In this document: positions 26,487-35,669 of the stretch, one piece after another
How positions within the stretch are numbered: the stretch's first letter is position 1
How the letters are laid out: each line of letters opens with the position of its first letter
Origin: Erysipelothrix sp.
GTDB taxonomy: Bacteria; Bacillota_I; Bacilli_A; Erysipelotrichales; Erysipelotrichaceae
Length of the DNA: 58,212 nt
Assembly: GCA_018335655.1 (NCBI GenBank)
Contig: JAGXRX010000042.1
Coordinates: 1 to 58,212, forward strand
Direction of reading: 5' to 3'
Notes under the pieces: generated by a model
What the model was told of the DNA's origin: nothing
Databases searched by the model: none
What the model saw: only the letters and a program-made list of their open reading frames with translations
Made by a program: the position numbers and the translations under genes

Positions 26487-27131
26487 ATGAAAAATATACC
26501 TTTTACAACATATTCAGTTAAAGAAGAAGTTGGAAACACGTTGACCCATGGCTCAATGGCTTTGTTGATGTTGTTATTTTTACCCTATGCATCGATACGT
26601 GCTTATCTATATCAGGATGCAAAACTCGCCTTTGGTGTGAGTACATTTATTATAAGTTTATTCTTAATGTTTTTAATGTCAACGCTATATCACAGTATGG
26701 CATCTGACACAAAACATAAGGCTGTATTTAAGATATTAGATCACATTTTTATCTATGTAGCCATTGCAGGAAGTTATACTCCAGTCGCATTATCGATCAT
26801 TGGTGGAACTCTTGGATGGGTTATATTTGCAATACAATGGACCATGGTAATCATCGGTGTATTATATAAATCACTTTCAAGAAAATCTGTTCCTGCCCTA
26901 TCCTTATTAATCTATATGGTTATGGGATGGCTTGTAGTACTTATATTCCCTTATCTTTACCGCCAATCAAATCTATTGTTTCTAGGTCTTATGGCTCTTG
27001 GAGGTGTCTTATACACTGTTGGCGCATTCTTCTACATACAAAAAAATAAACCATACACGCATGTTGTATGGCATATCTTTGTTAACTTGGCTTCAATCGC
27101 TCACTTTGTTGCGATTGTCTTCTTCATTTAA
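26487..27131 (+). CDS. Hemolysin III / PAQR-family membrane protein
   Basis: 214 residues with seven predicted membrane segments. Family motifs: NTLTHG (first His), STLYHSM, ILDHIFIYVAIAGSYTP, and the C-terminal HVVWHIF. The conserved Ser, His and Asp residues form the metal site of the PAQR/alkaline-ceramidase-like fold. The cellular role in bacteria is poorly known. It overlaps galE tail to tail by 39 bases with no visible terminator between them. Confidence 0.93.
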   Translation: MKNIPFTTYSVKEEVGNTLTHGSMALLMLLFLPYASIRAYLYQDAKLAFGVSTFIISLFLMFLMSTLYHSMASDTKHKAVFKILDHIFIYVAIAGSYTPVALSIIGGTLGWVIFAIQWTMVIIGVLYKSLSRKSVPALSLLIYMVMGWLVVLIFPYLYRQSNLLFLGLMALGGVLYTVGAFFYIQKNKPYTHVVWHIFVNLASIAHFVAIVFFI

Positions 27132-28103
27132 TCGCTTTAGTCTAAACTCATAATCTGTGGATACAATATCATGAAGTGAATATTGTGGACTCCAATTTAA
27201 TAACTCATTTGCTTTCGATGATTTTGCAATAAGTTTAGCAGGATCACCAGCTCTACGTGGACCCATTTGCACTGTTAAAGGTGCAATTTTTTTAACTTCA
27301 TCAATAACTTGTTTTACTGAATATCCTTGTGAAGATCCTAAATTAAAGATTTCATTAGAATTGTTTTTAATGGTGTATTCTAATCCTAAGACATGAGCAT
27401 AAGCTAAATCAGAAACGTGGATATAGTCTCGAATACATGTGCCATCAGAAGTAGGATAATCATCACCAAATATAGTGACATGAGGTCTTTGATTTAAAGC
27501 CGCCATGACTGTAATCGGGATAATATGTGTGAGTGTTGATTTGTCTAATCCTAAGCGTAGTGAAGGATGTGCTCCAGCAACATTAAAATATCTGAAAATA
27601 CATGTTTTTAAACCATAGGCTTTAGCACAATCTTGAATGACCATTTCAGCAGCAAGTTTGCTATTACCATAAGGATTAATTGGCTGACATACATCAGTTT
27701 CTTGGCAAAATCCAGTAGGATGATCCCCATATACCGCAGCAGTGGATGAGAATACAAGTGTATTTATTTTAGATGTAATCATTGCTTGAATAAGAGTGAT
27801 AACACCAAAGACATTATTATAGTAATAAGACAATGGTTGGCTAACACTATCAGGGACAATGAGTTTAGCAGCAAAGTGCATGACTGCATCAATAGGACTC
27901 TCTAGTGACTCTTGACTAAACACATCAAGGAGTTGTTGCTCATTGGTACAATCTGCTTCATAAAATCGTGCTTCATCAAATAAAAACTCTTTACTTCCTG
28001 TTGATAAATTGTCAATGACAAATACATCATGGCCTGCTTTTAATAACTCAAGTACTGTGTGTGAACCAATATAGCCCGCACCACCTAAAACACATATCTT
28101 CAT
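27093..28103 (-). CDS. galE: UDP-glucose 4-epimerase
   Basis: 336 residues. Short-chain dehydrogenase fold with NAD-binding GGAGYIGSH (8-16), catalytic YGNSK, and substrate motifs FRYFNVAGAHP and RDYIHVSDLA. It interconverts UDP-glucose and UDP-galactose, supplying galactose for surface polysaccharide or Leloir metabolism. No galK or galT is adjacent. GGGGGAG precedes the ATG. It is last in the rseP-DUF368-galE run. Confidence 0.96.
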   Translation of the reverse strand: MKICVLGGAGYIGSHTVLELLKAGHDVFVIDNLSTGSKEFLFDEARFYEADCTNEQQLLDVFSQESLESPIDAVMHFAAKLIVPDSVSQPLSYYYNNVFGVITLIQAMITSKINTLVFSSTAAVYGDHPTGFCQETDVCQPINPYGNSKLAAEMVIQDCAKAYGLKTCIFRYFNVAGAHPSLRLGLDKSTLTHIIPITVMAALNQRPHVTIFGDDYPTSDGTCIRDYIHVSDLAYAHVLGLEYTIKNNSNEIFNLGSSQGYSVKQVIDEVKKIAPLTVQMGPRRAGDPAKLIAKSSKANELLNWSPQYSLHDIVSTDYEFRLKRLNEEDNRNKVSD

Positions 28104-28113
28104 AGTTCTCCCC

Positions 28114-28911
28114 CTATTTTTTGTTTAAGAAATAGATAAATCCAGCTGACACAACAAATGCAATGAGCTGTATGAATGGTTGGGAGAATGATGGAATAAT
28201 TGACCAACTTGACCCAAGAATTAAACCTAATATGACGTGATATATGAACTTTGAATGTTTCTTTAAAAACATAGCCATAAGTTTAGATCCAAGAATTAAA
28301 CCTACAACCATACCTATAAGTACAATAATAATATGCGGGAACACTAATCCTCTGATGATGAATGAAAAAATTGCTGAATAGTAACCAATCATCACAAGCA
28401 GCATTGATCCACTAACACCTGGAATAATCATGGTGATCGTTGATAAGGATGATGCAAAAAGTAGTCCAATGATTTTTGCTGGAGTTAGAATTGTCACATC
28501 GATATCACCGAGTGAGCGATCTTGATAAATAATCATGAGTGTAACAAGTATTGTAGTAATCACGAGTCCTAAAAGATTGATTATATTCTTCTCACGTATA
28601 TGACTCAGTTTTGCAATGAGTGGAAAACTACCGACAATGATTCCTAAGAATACTGTATAAGTAAGATCTCTATAATTTTCTAATAGAAATCCCATAACTT
28701 GCGCAAAACCTAATATACCAACCACAATACCGACAAATAGAATAAACAAAGGAAATATGTATTTCTTAATGTTTTTAAAATTTAGTGATAGAACTTCTAC
28801 CATCATCTCATAAACACCAAATACGACCGCCATTGTTCCCCCACTAACACCCGGGATCACATTCGCTACACCAATGAATATTCCAGCTAAAAACGTTTTG
28901 ATTAATTTCAT
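28114..28911 (-). CDS. DUF368 family polytopic membrane protein
   Basis: 265 residues from ATG 28911, which overlaps the rseP stop as ATGA; an ATG 6 codons upstream lacks support. About eight membrane segments. The DUF368 hallmark is visible twice: GVANVIPGVSGGTMAVVFG near the N-terminus and IIPGVSGSMLLVMIGYY in the middle, an inverted-repeat arrangement. Members of this family have been implicated in recycling undecaprenyl phosphate across the membrane. That fits its place beside uppS and cdsA, but the role here is inference. Confidence 0.88.
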   Translation of the reverse strand: MKLIKTFLAGIFIGVANVIPGVSGGTMAVVFGVYEMMVEVLSLNFKNIKKYIFPLFILFVGIVVGILGFAQVMGFLLENYRDLTYTVFLGIIVGSFPLIAKLSHIREKNIINLLGLVITTILVTLMIIYQDRSLGDIDVTILTPAKIIGLLFASSLSTITMIIPGVSGSMLLVMIGYYSAIFSFIIRGLVFPHIIIVLIGMVVGLILGSKLMAMFLKKHSKFIYHVILGLILGSSWSIIPSFSQPFIQLIAFVVSAGFIYFLNKK

Positions 28912-29957
28912 GAGAATAGTAGTCTCCATATATCTTGGAATGTAACAAGCACAAACAACGCTAACATTAAGAACATACTTAATCCCATTAAATTATGTTC
29001 AATTTTTTCAGGAAGAGGTCTACGAATGATCCACTCAATAACGGTTAGTATGACTCGACCACCATCAAGAATAGGAAGTGGTAATAAATTGAAAACAGCA
29101 ATATTTACAGATAAAATGGCAATTAAAGCAAACAAACTCGTTGCTCCAGCTTGGGCTGATTGTGCAGTAATGTTAAATATTCCAACTGGTCCACTTACTT
29201 GGTTTAAACCTATTCCTCGAATAAGAAGACTTAATGATGCAATAACTTGAACAAATGAACTAATGAATGCATTAAACCCATAAATCGGTGCTTCATACCA
29301 AGCGATTTGTTTAAAGTTTGCTGGCGGTACATAAAGCCCTAAGAAATATCTTTGATTAGCTGCATCATATTCAGGAACAATTTCTACTGAAATGATTTGA
29401 CCATTGCGCTCAATTCCAAAAACCATTGTATCACCAATGATTTGTGTCATATTGATGACATCATAAAAATCATTAGGCACATAATCTGTACCGTCTGGAA
29501 GTAGGATAGTTACAATACGATCCCCTTTTTGAAGTCCAACCGCTTGTGCTGGAGAATCTTCTACTACACGATCTACAATCGCATCTGGTGGAGTATTAAT
29601 ACCACCTTGATTTAGAATTAGTCCTGTAAATATTACGAAAGCTAAAATAAAGTTAAATGCGATACCTGCAAGCATTACAAGAATTCTTTTAAAAGGATGA
29701 ATGCCCTTAATTGTTCTCTCAAATGGGATAGTGTCATCAATGCTCTCTGACTCCCCTGCCATGGCTACAAAACCACCAAGTGGAATAGCACGAATCGAAT
29801 ATTGAGTTTCATTTTTTTGTTTTGACCAGACTACAGGTCCAAAACCAAGAGAGAATTCTTTGCAATATACATTGAATGATTTAGCAACAATAAGATGTCC
29901 TAATTCATGGACAAAAACGATTAAACCTAAGACAAATATAAAGTAAATGATTGACAT
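28908..29957 (-). CDS. rseP: Site-2 intramembrane metalloprotease RseP/RasP
   Basis: 349 residues. Zinc ligands in HELGH (residues 17-21) within the first membrane segment, one PDZ domain (about 110-200), and the second active-site motif NLLPLPILDGGR with the third metal ligand Asp. It cleaves membrane anti-sigma factors and leftover signal peptides. GGAGGA precedes the ATG. It follows cdsA in the classical Firmicutes order. Confidence 0.96.
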   Translation of the reverse strand: MSIIYFIFVLGLIVFVHELGHLIVAKSFNVYCKEFSLGFGPVVWSKQKNETQYSIRAIPLGGFVAMAGESESIDDTIPFERTIKGIHPFKRILVMLAGIAFNFILAFVIFTGLILNQGGINTPPDAIVDRVVEDSPAQAVGLQKGDRIVTILLPDGTDYVPNDFYDVINMTQIIGDTMVFGIERNGQIISVEIVPEYDAANQRYFLGLYVPPANFKQIAWYEAPIYGFNAFISSFVQVIASLSLLIRGIGLNQVSGPVGIFNITAQSAQAGATSLFALIAILSVNIAVFNLLPLPILDGGRVILTVIEWIIRRPLPEKIEHNLMGLSMFLMLALFVLVTFQDIWRLLFS

Positions 29958-29975
29958 GTATCCTCCTTCGAGTTG

Positions 29976-30746
29976 CTAAACGATCATCGTCGCAAGCAAG
30001 GTATAAAAAAACATGAAGTTAAATAGAAGACTATCGATACGATCAAGAACGCCACCATGTTCTGGAAATAGATGACCAAAATCTTTCACTTTGAAATAGC
30101 GCTTAAAGGATGAAAACGCTAAGTCACCTAGCTGAGCAACAACAGGCATCAATATACTAGCAATTATGACTAGTTCAATTGGAAAGCGATTAGGAATGAC
30201 ATAGATTGCATAAAGGAATGATAAACCACTAGAGACAATCCAACCACCAACTGCTCCTTCAACAGTCTTATTAGGAGAAATTCGTGGTGCTAACTTGTGT
30301 TTACCAAAAAGCATTCCACTAAAATATGCAGCGGTATCTGTCAAATATGTTGCAACAGCCACATAGAGGATTGCTAGTGAACCATATGTGTTTACTACAT
30401 ATACACCTTTTACAGAAAGCGTAATAATCATAAGAAGTGTAAACAGTATCGTTGCATCAACAACTTGAAACCATTCAAAATAGACTGTTAGAATAAATAA
30501 GAATAGCAATATAGAAACTATACCTACAAGAAAGAAACGACTTGAAAGAGATGGAAGTACTAAAATTATTAAGATAATAAAGAAACTCATTTCGCTAGGC
30601 CATTTGTCTCTATACAAGTTGGTAATTTCTAAACCACCAATAATGGAGAACACAACAACTGCGATTTGAAAAAAGATTCCACCAAAATATAAAATGGGTA
30701 GGAACACTCCAACTAGAGCAAGTCCTGTTAAAATCTTCTGTTTCAT
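29976..30746 (-). CDS. cdsA: Phosphatidate cytidylyltransferase
   Basis: 256 residues, multi-pass. The family signature lies at the C-terminus (SFKRYFKVKDFGHLFPEHGG followed by LDRIDS), with an earlier TDTAAYFSG and ISPNKTVEG. It makes CDP-diacylglycerol for phospholipid synthesis. The start codon overlaps the uppS stop by 1 base. Confidence 0.96.
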   Translation of the reverse strand: MKQKILTGLALVGVFLPILYFGGIFFQIAVVVFSIIGGLEITNLYRDKWPSEMSFFIILIILVLPSLSSRFFLVGIVSILLFLFILTVYFEWFQVVDATILFTLLMIITLSVKGVYVVNTYGSLAILYVAVATYLTDTAAYFSGMLFGKHKLAPRISPNKTVEGAVGGWIVSSGLSFLYAIYVIPNRFPIELVIIASILMPVVAQLGDLAFSSFKRYFKVKDFGHLFPEHGGVLDRIDSLLFNFMFFYTLLATMIV

Positions 30747-31429
30747 TAAAGACCTCCATAGCGCCTTTGCCGTGATTCGTATTCAATGAGTGTATTTTCA
30801 AATTCTTGTTCAGTAAATTCTGGCCAATGAAGTGGACAGAATACAAGTTCACTGTAAGCAAGTTGCCATAACAAGAAATTTGATAAACGTTTTTCACCAC
30901 TTGTTCTTATACATAAATCAACTGCAGGAAGATGTGATGTATCTAAATAAGATTCAAGCATTGTTTCATCAATCATAGTGTTTGGATTTTGAGTGATAAA
31001 TTTGTTTACTGACTTAACAATTTCTTGTTTTGATCCATAATTTATCGCCAGAACGAGTTTCATTCCTTGATTATCTTTAGTTTTCTCAAGTAATTCTTCA
31101 CATATTTTTACGGTTGATGCTGGTAGATTCTTCCAATCGCCAATAAACTGAATGCAAATATCATTATCCAATAATTCTTGAAGATAATTATTCAAAAATA
31201 CGCGAGGTAAATCCATGATAAATGAAACTTCACTTTCTGGGCGTTTCCAGTTTTCTGTTGAAAATGCAAAAAGCGTCAAAACCTTGACACCTAATTGATG
31301 TGCCTTAATCGCAATTCTTCTTATGTTTAAAGCACCATGATAGTGGCCATGGGTACGCTCTCTTCCAATATTCTTAGCCCAGCGTCCATTACCATCCATG
31401 ATAATTGCAATATGTTGAGGAATACTCAT
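30746..31429 (-). CDS. uppS: Undecaprenyl diphosphate synthase
   Basis: 227 residues, slightly short for the family but complete. Cis-prenyltransferase signatures: AIIMDGNGRWA with catalytic Asp, STENWKRP, and the C-terminal DLCIRTSGEKRLSNFLLWQ. The usual YSEL...WP...F end is also visible. It builds the lipid carrier for peptidoglycan. AAAGGAGAA precedes the ATG, right after a terminator-like hairpin that follows frr. Confidence 0.96.
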   Translation of the reverse strand: MSIPQHIAIIMDGNGRWAKNIGRERTHGHYHGALNIRRIAIKAHQLGVKVLTLFAFSTENWKRPESEVSFIMDLPRVFLNNYLQELLDNDICIQFIGDWKNLPASTVKICEELLEKTKDNQGMKLVLAINYGSKQEIVKSVNKFITQNPNTMIDETMLESYLDTSHLPAVDLCIRTSGEKRLSNFLLWQLAYSELVFCPLHWPEFTEQEFENTLIEYESRQRRYGGL

Positions 31430-31439
31430 AATTCTCCTT

Positions 31440-31467
31440 TAAAAAGAAACTCACGTGTCGTGAGTTT
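31440..31467 (-). terminator. Hairpin terminator or attenuator between frr and uppS
   Basis: Minus-strand stem AAACTCACG/CGTGAGTTT (9 bp, 3-base loop ACA) followed by CTTTTT. It begins at the frr stop codon. Since uppS starts 10 bases farther on, some read-through must feed uppS-cdsA-rseP; this lowers their level relative to rpsB-tsf-pyrH-frr. Confidence 0.75.
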
Positions 31468-32012
31468 TAAACCGTCATGATTTCTTTTGTTTTATCAGCC
31501 GCTAGTCCATCAATCGTTTTGATTGTTTCATCAGTGATTTTTTGAACTTGATCTAAGGCTTTCTTTTCAACATCTTCACTGAGTGTATCATCAGCTTTAA
31601 TGTGATCATTGATTTCACGACGTACATTTCTTGCCGCAACTTTTGCATCTTCCGCCAATTTACTCACTTGTTTTGACAGTTCTTTACGAGTGTCTTGAGT
31701 AAGTGATGGGACATTAACACGAATTACAATTCCATCATTTTGAGGAGTTAATCCAATGTTAGCATTAAAAATAGCTTTTTCAGTGTCTTTTAAAACACTA
31801 TTATCAAAAGGTTTAAATAAAAGTTGTTTCCCTTCAACAACATTAATCTGTCCAAGTTGTGAAAGTGGAGTTGGCATTCCATAGTAATCCACATTAATCT
31901 CAGAGATTAATAGAGGATTTGCACGGCCTGATCTTAATGAAGAAAGGCTATGTTCAAAAGCTTCAATAGACTTCTTCATCTTATCATGTGCTAAATCAAT
32001 ATGTGTTTTCAT
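31467..32012 (-). CDS. frr: Ribosome recycling factor
   Basis: 181 residues, normal length. Conserved SLRSGRANP segment, [10 protein letters not shown], and a C-terminal long-helix region. It splits post-termination ribosomes with EF-G. The start overlaps the pyrH stop as ATGA. Confidence 0.97.
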   Translation of the reverse strand: MKTHIDLAHDKMKKSIEAFEHSLSSLRSGRANPLLISEINVDYYGMPTPLSQLGQINVVEGKQLLFKPFDNSVLKDTEKAIFNANIGLTPQNDGIVIRVNVPSLTQDTRKELSKQVSKLAEDAKVAARNVRREINDHIKADDTLSEDVEKKALDQVQKITDETIKTIDGLAADKTKEIMTV

Positions 32013-32728
32013 TCGTTTACTCCTTTAGTTATTCGTGTCCCGATGTTGTCTTGTGAAACAGCTTTTAGAATATTACCATCTTCATTCATATTGAAGACAA
32101 TTACATCAATGTCATTATCCATACACATTGACGTTGCGGTAGAATCCATGACTGCAAGACCCTTCTTTAAAACATCCATATAAGTTATTATATCGTATTT
32201 AGTAGCATCTGCAACAATTTTAGGGTCAGCACTATAAACACCATCAACACCGTTTTTAGCCATTAAGATAACATCTGCTTTTATCTCACTCGCACGTAGA
32301 GCTGCTGTTGTATCTGTTGAAAAATAAGGACTTCCAGTTCCTGCTCCAAAGATGACAACTCTACCTTTCTCTAAATGACGAACAGCACGACGAACAATAA
32401 ATGGTTCGGCTACTTTGCTCATTTCAATCGCGGTTTGAACGCGAGTAGCAACATCATGTTTTTCTAAAGCATTTTGTATCGCAATTGCATTAATGACTGT
32501 TGCGAGCATTCCCATATAGTCTGCTTGCACACGATCAATACCCATACTCTCAGCAACTTTTCCTCTCAAAAAGTTACCTCCTCCAACAACTATAGCGACT
32601 TGAACCCCTTGATTAACAACGTCTTTAATTTGACGTGCTAAAGAAAATAGTATATCTGGGTCAAGTTGATGTTGTTTAGAAGATAAAGCTTCCCCACTAA
32701 GTTTTAATAATACGCGTTTGTACATGTG
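32009..32728 (-). CDS. pyrH: UMP kinase
   Basis: 239 residues from ATG 32728 ([14 protein letters not shown]), with AGGAGG just upstream. The ORF extends 16 codons further, but that stretch holds the ribosome binding site and is not part of the family. Amino acid kinase fold with [10 protein letters not shown], and later [10 protein letters not shown]. It phosphorylates UMP to UDP. Lies between tsf and frr as usual. Confidence 0.97.
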   Translation of the reverse strand, partial: HMYKRVLLKLSGEALSSKQHQLDPDILFSLARQIKDVVNQGVQVAIVVGGGNFLRGKVAESMGIDRVQADYMGMLATVINAIAIQNALEKHDVATRVQTAIEMSKVAEPFIVRRAVRHLEKGRVVIFGAGTGSPYFSTDTTAALRASEIKADVILMAKNGVDGVYSADPKIVADATKYDIITYMDVLKKGLAVMDSTATSMCMDNDIDVIVFNMNEDGNILKAVSQDNIGTRITKGVNE

Positions 32729-32775
32729 CGTGCTCCTCCTGTTAAAAATGGACACAAAGTGTCCATTAGTATGCA

Positions 32776-33684
32776 TTATTTTCCGAATGCTTGATTCATA
32801 ACCTCTTCAACAAAATTATCTTCTTTCTTCTCAATACCTTCACCGACGCCATAACGTACAAATGAAACGACTGTTGCATTAGCTTCTTTTAAAACTTGTG
32901 CAATTTTCTTGTCTTGATCTTTGAAGAATATTTGATCTACTAAACACATTTCTTGAAGTGATTTTGAAAGACGTCCTTCAACGATTCCATTTAAAACATT
33001 TTCAGGTTTTGATTTTAACACTTCGTCATTTAAAGCAATTTCACGTTGAATATCACGTTCTTTGCTGACGACATCTTGTGGCATATGGTCTCTAGAAATA
33101 TATGTTGGAGACATTGATGCTACTTGCATAGCAATGTCTTTCGCAGTTTCTTGTGATCCACCACTTAAAACAACTAATGCTGAAGTACGTCCACCAACTG
33201 TGATTTTAGCATCAGTTTTGTGAACATAACTACCAAAGAATTCAGTATCTGATTTTGATACACGAACAAAACGACGTAACGTAATTTTTTCTCCAATAGT
33301 TGCAGTTGCATTAAGAAGAACTTCTTCTAATAACACACCATCAACATCAATCTTAAGTGCTTCTTCTACAGTGTTTGCATCTGAAGCTAATAATGATTTT
33401 GTAACAACACTAAGTAATGCTAAGAATTGAGAATTACTCGCAACAAAATCCGTTTCAGAATTGAGTTCAACTAAGACTGCAGAATTGTTATCAACTAAAA
33501 TATTAGTTAATCCTTCTGCTGCAATACGATCTGCTTTTTTAGCAGCTTTTGAAATTCCTTTTTCGCGAAGCCAATCGATAGCATCTGAAACATTTCCTTC
33601 AGTTGCTTCTAAAGCCTTCTTACAATCCATCATTCCAGCGCCAGTGCGCTCACGTAGTTCTTTGACTAGACTTGCAGTAATCAT
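32776..33684 (-). CDS. tsf: Elongation factor Ts
   Basis: 302 residues. The N-terminal [12 protein letters not shown] motif and [10 protein letters not shown] module, and the core ETDFVA motif are all intact. It recycles EF-Tu. It overlaps the rpsB stop as TAATG with GGAGGGAG as ribosome binding site. Confidence 0.97.
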   Translation of the reverse strand: MITASLVKELRERTGAGMMDCKKALEATEGNVSDAIDWLREKGISKAAKKADRIAAEGLTNILVDNNSAVLVELNSETDFVASNSQFLALLSVVTKSLLASDANTVEEALKIDVDGVLLEEVLLNATATIGEKITLRRFVRVSKSDTEFFGSYVHKTDAKITVGGRTSALVVLSGGSQETAKDIAMQVASMSPTYISRDHMPQDVVSKERDIQREIALNDEVLKSKPENVLNGIVEGRLSKSLQEMCLVDQIFFKDQDKKIAQVLKEANATVVSFVRYGVGEGIEKKEDNFVEEVMNQAFGK

Positions 33685-34643
33685 TACTTAGCTCCCTCAC
33701 TTGGTGTAGTTACTTTTGGTGATGAATCAACAGTTTCTGTTTTTTCTCTAGGTTTGAAATCACGGCGTTCTTTATTATACCCACCTTCGCGATTTCCATC
33801 ACGAGTATATGGTTTACGATTTTCTTGACGTTGACGACGCTCTTCCATACGAGCTTTACGACGACGTTCGTTTTCTTCGTTTTGACGCTCTACATTAGCT
33901 ACAACTTCAGCCATAGTAATGTCATTGTCAGTATCATCAGTATAAGCAGTAGTAAGTACACTACCATCAACTGATTCTAATAATGCATCAGCCATTAATG
34001 AAACAATTAAGCGAATTGAGCGAATAGCATCATCGTTTGCTGGAATTCCATAATCAAGGTAACTAGGATCACAGTTAGTGTCCATGAAACCAAATACTGG
34101 AATACCTAATTTCTTAGCTTCCATAACAGCGATTGTGTCTTCTGTAGGATCAACAACAAAGATTGCTTGTGGAAGAACTTTCATAAGTTTGATTCCACCT
34201 AAGAATGTTTGAAGACGTAATACTTCTTTTTGTAATTGAATTTGTTCTTTTTTAGTGTAAACGTGAATTGAACCAGTTTCGATCATTTTTTCGATTTCAA
34301 CCATACGTCCAATAGATTTTTGGATTGTCTTGAAGTTAGTTAATAAACCACCTAACCAACGTTGATTAATGAAAAATGAATTTGAACGAAGTGCTTCTTC
34401 GACGACGATTGTTGATGCTTGTTTCTTAGTTCCAACAAATAAAACTCGTCCTCCATTCGCTCCAATTTCTTTCATCTTGTCATATGCTTTATTAAGATGT
34501 ACAAGCGTTTGATTTAAATCCAGGATATGGGTTCCAGCTCTTGAAGTGTGAATAAACGACTTCATCTTTGGATTCCAACGACGTGTCTGATGTCCAAAAT
34601 GGGCTCCAGACTCTAATAATTTTCTCATCGATACTACTGACAT
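33684..34643 (-). CDS. rpsB: Ribosomal protein uS2 with a long charged C-terminal tail
   Basis: 319 residues from ATG 34643 (MSVVSMRKLLESGAHFGHQ), with AAAGGCGG upstream. The ORF runs 32 codons farther up through the leader, which is not coding. The core matches uS2 (RRWNPKMKSFI, FVGTKKQA, NQRWLGGLLTN). Beyond about residue 245 there is a roughly 70-residue tail rich in Arg, Glu and Asn ending in Ser, Thr and Pro. This tail is absent from typical 240-250 residue uS2. It is probably disordered. Confidence 0.96.
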   Translation of the reverse strand: MSVVSMRKLLESGAHFGHQTRRWNPKMKSFIHTSRAGTHILDLNQTLVHLNKAYDKMKEIGANGGRVLFVGTKKQASTIVVEEALRSNSFFINQRWLGGLLTNFKTIQKSIGRMVEIEKMIETGSIHVYTKKEQIQLQKEVLRLQTFLGGIKLMKVLPQAIFVVDPTEDTIAVMEAKKLGIPVFGFMDTNCDPSYLDYGIPANDDAIRSIRLIVSLMADALLESVDGSVLTTAYTDDTDNDITMAEVVANVERQNEENERRRKARMEERRQRQENRKPYTRDGNREGGYNKERRDFKPREKTETVDSSPKVTTPSEGAK

Positions 34644-34755
34644 GATATGTCCGCCTTTCCGTTTTCCCTCCATCGTTTCCAACATTAACAACTCAATTGA
34701 GCACGGGTTAATGAATCCACGATGTGCGATTTTGAGCACTTATGTGCCATCTAAT
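34644..34755 (-). promoter_or_regulatory. Leader of the rpsB-tsf operon
   Basis: About 110 bases of untranslated RNA separate the promoter from rpsB. Autoregulatory S2 leaders are known in several Firmicutes groups, so control by free S2 is plausible. I could not match it to a defined structure by eye. Confidence 0.4.
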
Positions 34756-34784
34756 AATTTACCACAGATAACTATAAAAGACAA
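34756..34784 (-). promoter_or_regulatory. Promoter of the rpsB operon
   Basis: Minus strand: TTGTCT (34779-34784), 17-base spacer, TAAATT (34756-34761) preceded by TGG (extended -10). It begins just after the xerC stop at 34788. Confidence 0.65.
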
Positions 34785-34787
34785 CTA

Positions 34788-35669
34788 TTACTTCACCTTT
34801 GGAAAATAATCATGATACTGAGACTTAAGATATTCTACACTAACATGAGTATATATTTGAGTTGTACTTAAATTCTCATGTCCAAGAAGACGTGACACTG
34901 TAAGTAAGTCAGCACCATGTTCCAACAAGTGTGTTGCAAAAGTATGTCTTAGAATATGAGGATGAAGCGAAAATGGTAGTTGTGCCTTTTCCCCAATCGA
35001 TTCAATAATACTTTGAATTGATCGCATTGATAAAGCTTGTCCTCGCTGATTTACAAACAATGTTTGATGATTATCTTTCATAAATTGAGGTCTTACATTA
35101 TTAATGTAGTCATTTAATTCATCTTTAAGAGCATCATAAAATGGAATAATTCGCTCTTTATCCCCTTTTCCGATGACATGAACGAGGTTTTGATGCATAT
35201 CAAATGATGAGATCTTTAGTGTGGCACATTCGCTAAGTCTTAACCCACATGCATACAAAACATGAAAGATTAAACGGTCTCGCTCCCCAACAATACTATT
35301 ATTGCAACTATCTAAACATGTGACTACTTGATCAAAAGTTAAAGTTGTTACCATATTTTGTCGCTTTTGCTTAATCTTTATGCGCGACATAGGATTATAG
35401 TTAATCCATTTTTGACGAATTGAGAATTGATAGAAGTGTTTAATTGCAGATACTTTTCGTGCAATTGAAGAAGACTCAAGATGACGCTCTCTTAAACTTG
35501 TCACATAACGCATCATATGTTCTTCACTTATACTCATAATCTCAATCTTTTCAGCATTAAAATATTCAAACATTTCTGACACATCTTTAGAGTACGCAAT
35601 TTGAGTATAGTGTGACTGTGAGTGTTTAGTTTTTAAGTATTGTTCAAAAGCATTGATATAATCATTCAT
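34788..35669 (-). CDS. xerC: Tyrosine recombinase XerC/XerD type
   Basis: 293 residues from ATG 35669. N-terminal SAM-like core-binding domain, then the catalytic domain with Arg in CGLRLSE, the HxxR box [16 protein letters not shown], and a C-terminal nucleophile Tyr in [10 protein letters not shown]. Length and position after trmFO match XerC/CodV-type chromosome-dimer resolvases, not a phage integrase; whether it pairs as XerC or XerD cannot be told here. The start overlaps the trmFO stop by 8 bases. Confidence 0.9.
   Translation of the reverse strand: MNDYINAFEQYLKTKHSQSHYTQIAYSKDVSEMFEYFNAEKIEIMSISEEHMMRYVTSLRERHLESSSIARKVSAIKHFYQFSIRQKWINYNPMSRIKIKQKRQNMVTTLTFDQVVTCLDSCNNSIVGERDRLIFHVLYACGLRLSECATLKISSFDMHQNLVHVIGKGDKERIIPFYDALKDELNDYINNVRPQFMKDNHQTLFVNQRGQALSMRSIQSIIESIGEKAQLPFSLHPHILRHTFATHLLEHGADLLTVSRLLGHENLSTTQIYTHVSVEYLKSQYHDYFPKVK

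Noticed and set aside
30610-30900. Open frame of 96 codons across the uppS-cdsA junction
   Set aside because: Out of frame with two conserved genes on the same strand and with an unlikely composition; a shadow frame.
34788-35669. Tyrosine recombinase as a sign of an integrated mobile element
   Set aside because: It lies in the conserved trmFO-xerC order, has XerC length, and no att-like repeats or phage genes are near. It is a housekeeping Xer protein.
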